Below, piece by piece: positions 61,597 to 64,000 of a DNA stretch of 64,000 nucleotides. The notes beneath the pieces are model-generated. The model was not told the origin of the DNA. It made no database searches and worked only from the letters and a program-made list of their open reading frames with translations. The stretch comes from RGIG8124 sp045130665. Its GTDB lineage: Bacteria; Bacillota; Clostridia; Christensenellales; CAG-917. The stretch lies in contig JBGUQC010000003.1 in the NCBI GenBank assembly GCA_045130665.1, forward strand, positions 186,001 through 250,000. The letters are read 5' to 3'. Both the position numbers and the translations under genes were made by a program. Position 1 is the stretch's first letter, and every line of letters starts with the position of its first letter.

Positions 61597-62870
61597 TGAA
61601 AAAAGTTGGCGTAGCATTATTAGGAGTTGGAGTCGTTGGTGGCGGAACTTATGAAATCTTAACAACAAAAAGAGACTACATTAAACAAAACGATGGCATT
61701 GACGTTGAGGTTATGCACGTTTTAGAAAAGAATACAAAAAGATGCGAAGAATTAGGCATTGATCCAAAAATCGTATCTACAGATATAACAAACATCACAA
61801 AGAATCCAGATATTAGTATTGTTTGTGAATTCTTTGGTGGAATTGAACCAGCACGTTCATTTATTATTGCATGTTTGGAAGCTGGCAAGTCTGTTGTTAC
61901 AGCAAACAAAGAGATGTTCTCTAAGAACTGGCCAGAACTTGAAGAAATCGCAAGAAAACACAATGCTGGTTTATATTTTGAAGCAAGTTGTGTTGGCGGT
62001 GTTCCAATTATTCATGCTTTAACAGATAGCTTACAAGGAAACACAGTTAAGTCTATTAAAGGTATCGTTAACGGAACAACAAACTACATCCTTTCTCGTA
62101 TGAGTGATGAGGGTGTAGATTATGCTTCATGTTTAAAGGATGCACAAGCTTTGGGTTATGCTGAAGCAAACCCAACCGCAGACGTAGATGGTTTTGATGC
62201 AATGTATAAATGCTCAATCTTATCATCTCTTGCATACAAAAAGAGAGTTCCAATCTCCAAGATTTATAGAGAAGGTATTTCAGCAATAGCAGTTGAAGAT
62301 ATCAACTATGGTAAAGAATTAGGATTAACATTGAAGCTTCTTGCAATTTCTAAGAACAATGATGGAAAGATTGAAGCAAGAGTTCATCCAGCATTCTTAC
62401 CAAATGAGCATCCACTATCTTCAGTTAAAGGTTCATTCAATGCTGTTTACGTAAACGGAGACAATGTTGGAGACTTAATGTTCTACGGACGTGGAGCAGG
62501 TGCTCTTCCTACAGGAAGTGCAATTGTATCAGATGTTATATTTGCTGCAATGAAAGATGAACCAAGAAGATTTGCTTGGGAAGAAGTAAAAGAAATCAAC
62601 GATGCAGACTTTGAAAGTGAATTCAATTCTAAATATTACATTCGTTTAATGGTTAAGGATGTTGCTGGAATTCTATCACATATCACAGGAATTTATGGAG
62701 ACAATGGTGTAAGCATTAACTCAGTTATCCAAAAGGAAACAAATAATGGTGCAGTTCCAATTATCTTCGTAACACATACAACAAAAGAAAGTGCAGTCCA
62801 AAATGCATTAAAGGCAATTGGCGAGATAGATGGTGTCGAAGTTGCTGCATTAATTAGAGTTGAGGACTAA
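61596..62870 (+). CDS. hom: Homoserine dehydrogenase
   Basis: NAD(P)H-dependent reduction of aspartate semialdehyde to homoserine, on the way to threonine and methionine. 424 residues: Rossmann loop LLGVGVVGGGTYEIL, VVTANKEMFS, the GIVNGTTNYILSRM signature, and the catalytic region ADVDGFDAMYKCSIL. A C-terminal ACT domain (about 350-424; RLMVKDVAGILSHITGIYGDNGVSI) suggests feedback by threonine. The ribosome site AAGGAG lies within the coaX end. The next gene, malQ, begins 2 bases after the stop. Confidence 0.97.
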   Translation: MKKVGVALLGVGVVGGGTYEILTTKRDYIKQNDGIDVEVMHVLEKNTKRCEELGIDPKIVSTDITNITKNPDISIVCEFFGGIEPARSFIIACLEAGKSVVTANKEMFSKNWPELEEIARKHNAGLYFEASCVGGVPIIHALTDSLQGNTVKSIKGIVNGTTNYILSRMSDEGVDYASCLKDAQALGYAEANPTADVDGFDAMYKCSILSSLAYKKRVPISKIYREGISAIAVEDINYGKELGLTLKLLAISKNNDGKIEARVHPAFLPNEHPLSSVKGSFNAVYVNGDNVGDLMFYGRGAGALPTGSAIVSDVIFAAMKDEPRRFAWEEVKEINDADFESEFNSKYYIRLMVKDVAGILSHITGIYGDNGVSINSVIQKETNNGAVPIIFVTHTTKESAVQNALKAIGEIDGVEVAALIRVED

Positions 62871-62872
62871 TA

Positions 62873-64000
62873 ATGGATATAAAAGATATTAAAAGAAGTG
62901 CTGGTGTATTGTGTAATATATCATCTCTTCCTAGTGAGTATGGTATTGGCTGCTTTAACAAAGATGCAGAAAACTTTGCAAATGTTATTGCAGACATGTC
63001 TTACACATGGTGGCAAGTACTTCCAATTACAATGATTGGATATGGCAATTCGCCATATTCATCATTATCTTCCTTTGCTGGTAATGCTTTATATATAAAT
63101 CCAGCAGAGTTTTGTAATTTAGGATTATTATCTTGGGAAGAGTTAAATGGCTTTAAATATTATGGTGAGCCATATAGCGTAGACTATGACTTTGCAAGAA
63201 ACAATATTGCAAGATTATTAAACACAGTAATTCCAAGACTAACACAAGAGATTAAAGCTAAAATTGAGACATGGAGAAAGGCAAATGCATATTGGGTAGA
63301 AGATTATGCTCTTTATATGGCACTTGCTGAAGTTTATGGATATAACTGGAGAGAATGGGAAAAACCATTAATTGTTAGAGATCCAGTTGCTTTAGATAAA
63401 AAGAAAAAAGAACTTGCAAATAGAATCTTCTATTACATTTTTGAACAATATGAATTTTTCAGAGAATGGGGCGCATTAAAGGATATTATTAATGCCAAAG
63501 GCATTAAGATTATTGGAGACATTCCTTTCTATGTTGCAACAAACTCTGTAGATGTATGGGCAAATCCACATGAATTCCAATTAGATAAAAACCTTGGTGA
63601 AAAAGCAATAGCTGGTGTACCACCAGATGCATTTGCAGAAAAAGGTCAAATCTGGGGAAATGTCTTATATGATTTCAAGGAACAAGAAAAGAATGACTAT
63701 TCTTGGTGGAGATTAAGAATTAAACACAACCTTGAAATGTATGATGCTCTTCGCTTAGATCATTTCAGAGCATTCTATAATTATTTCTCAATTCCAGCAG
63801 AAGATACAGATACTGCAGAAAATGGACATTGGGAGAAAGGCCCTGGAATGAAACTTATCAACTTCTTCAAGAAGGACAATCCAGAAGCATTATTTATTGC
63901 AGAAGATTTAGGACTTATTGATGAGGATTGTAGAAAGTTTATAGATAGCACAGGAATTCCTACTATGAGAGTATTCCAATTTGGTTTTGATGGAACTCCA
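62873..64000 (+). CDS. malQ: 4-alpha-glucanotransferase (partial, cut by window end)
   Basis: Amylomaltase of GH77, which moves glucan segments between maltodextrins. 376 codons are present with no stop before the window edge; the family is about 500 residues. From the start it reads MDIKDIKRSAGVLCNISSLP, then YGIGCFNKDAENFANVIA, TWWQVLPI, NSPYSSLSSFAGNALYINP, IIGDIPFYVA and ALRLDHFRAFYNYFSIP with the nucleophile Asp, then the general-acid Glu in FIAEDLG. It starts two bases after hom, so it is in that operon. Confidence 0.95.
   Translation, partial: MDIKDIKRSAGVLCNISSLPSEYGIGCFNKDAENFANVIADMSYTWWQVLPITMIGYGNSPYSSLSSFAGNALYINPAEFCNLGLLSWEELNGFKYYGEPYSVDYDFARNNIARLLNTVIPRLTQEIKAKIETWRKANAYWVEDYALYMALAEVYGYNWREWEKPLIVRDPVALDKKKKELANRIFYYIFEQYEFFREWGALKDIINAKGIKIIGDIPFYVATNSVDVWANPHEFQLDKNLGEKAIAGVPPDAFAEKGQIWGNVLYDFKEQEKNDYSWWRLRIKHNLEMYDALRLDHFRAFYNYFSIPAEDTDTAENGHWEKGPGMKLINFFKKDNPEALFIAEDLGLIDEDCRKFIDSTGIPTMRVFQFGFDGTP

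Noticed and set aside
1..64000. Prophage, insertion sequence, CRISPR array, rRNA or a known anti-phage defence operon
   Set aside because: No integrase, transposase, terminal repeats, spacer array or recognised defence genes were seen. The RelB/DinJ-like gene is the only toxin-antitoxin trace.

Overview
This window looks like chromosome from an AT-rich, low-GC Gram-positive bacterium, probably an uncultured gut Clostridia-type Bacillota. That placement is inference. It rests on AT-rich codon use, strong GGAGG ribosome sites, many lipoproteins with a VAC/TGC lipobox, formate-tetrahydrofolate ligase, a TPP-riboswitch-controlled ThiT transporter, an AgrC/LytTR-type two-component pair, an EFR1 ferredoxin and a NupNOPQ-type nucleoside ABC operon. 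TAA, TAG and TGA all act as stops. There is no rRNA, phage, insertion sequence or CRISPR array. Two tRNAs are present.

Layout. 1-7 kb: fhs, a small membrane protein and a membrane-embedded M28 peptidase, then a lipoprotein and a CaCA-type cation exchanger on the other strand. 7-9.5 kb: mscL, and a thiamine module (TPP riboswitch, thiT, and convergent thiN whose end overlaps thiT). 9.5-15.4 kb: hydrolase and P1 peptidase, then a tight run of MscS, C_GCAxxG_C_C protein, YhbY, a small basic protein and TypA. 15.4-20 kb, minus strand: P-type ATPase with an M28-like protein, and HU. 20-23 kb: class III aminotransferase and an internally duplicated class II aldolase. 23.4-29.7 kb: xpt followed by a complete nucleoside ABC transporter, a purine salvage unit. 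29.7-30.2 kb: two orphan terminator modules and tRNA-Val.

30-40 kb is the most accessory-looking part: GDPD, a lipoprotein AAA+ ATPase, a MATE transporter, a fused HTH/zinc-ribbon/membrane regulator, a repeat-containing lipoprotein and several small unknown proteins. 40-45 kb: ZIP transporter, beta-mannosidase, CopZ-like protein, an orphan RelB/DinJ antitoxin with a recognisable operator, and an aminotransferase. 45-52.6 kb: M6-type lipoprotein protease and an AgrC/LytTR pair. The pair is divergent from an epimerase with a zinc-binding tail plus an EFR1 flavodoxin-ferredoxin. An AgrA-like pair of direct repeats lies between the two. 52.6-64 kb: tRNA-Ser, ArsB-type permease, M29 aminopeptidase, GAPDH, Fe-ADH, lipid kinase, cytidylate-kinase-like protein, acetyltransferase, CoaX, homoserine dehydrogenase and a malQ cut by the window end.

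Most genes are housekeeping. The strongest leads are the LytTR operator, the duplicated aldolase, the lipoprotein AAA+ ATPase and its neighbourhood, a two-part motif shared by two distant intergenic regions, and candidate leaderless genes. I could not identify with confidence a complete new defence or mobile system.
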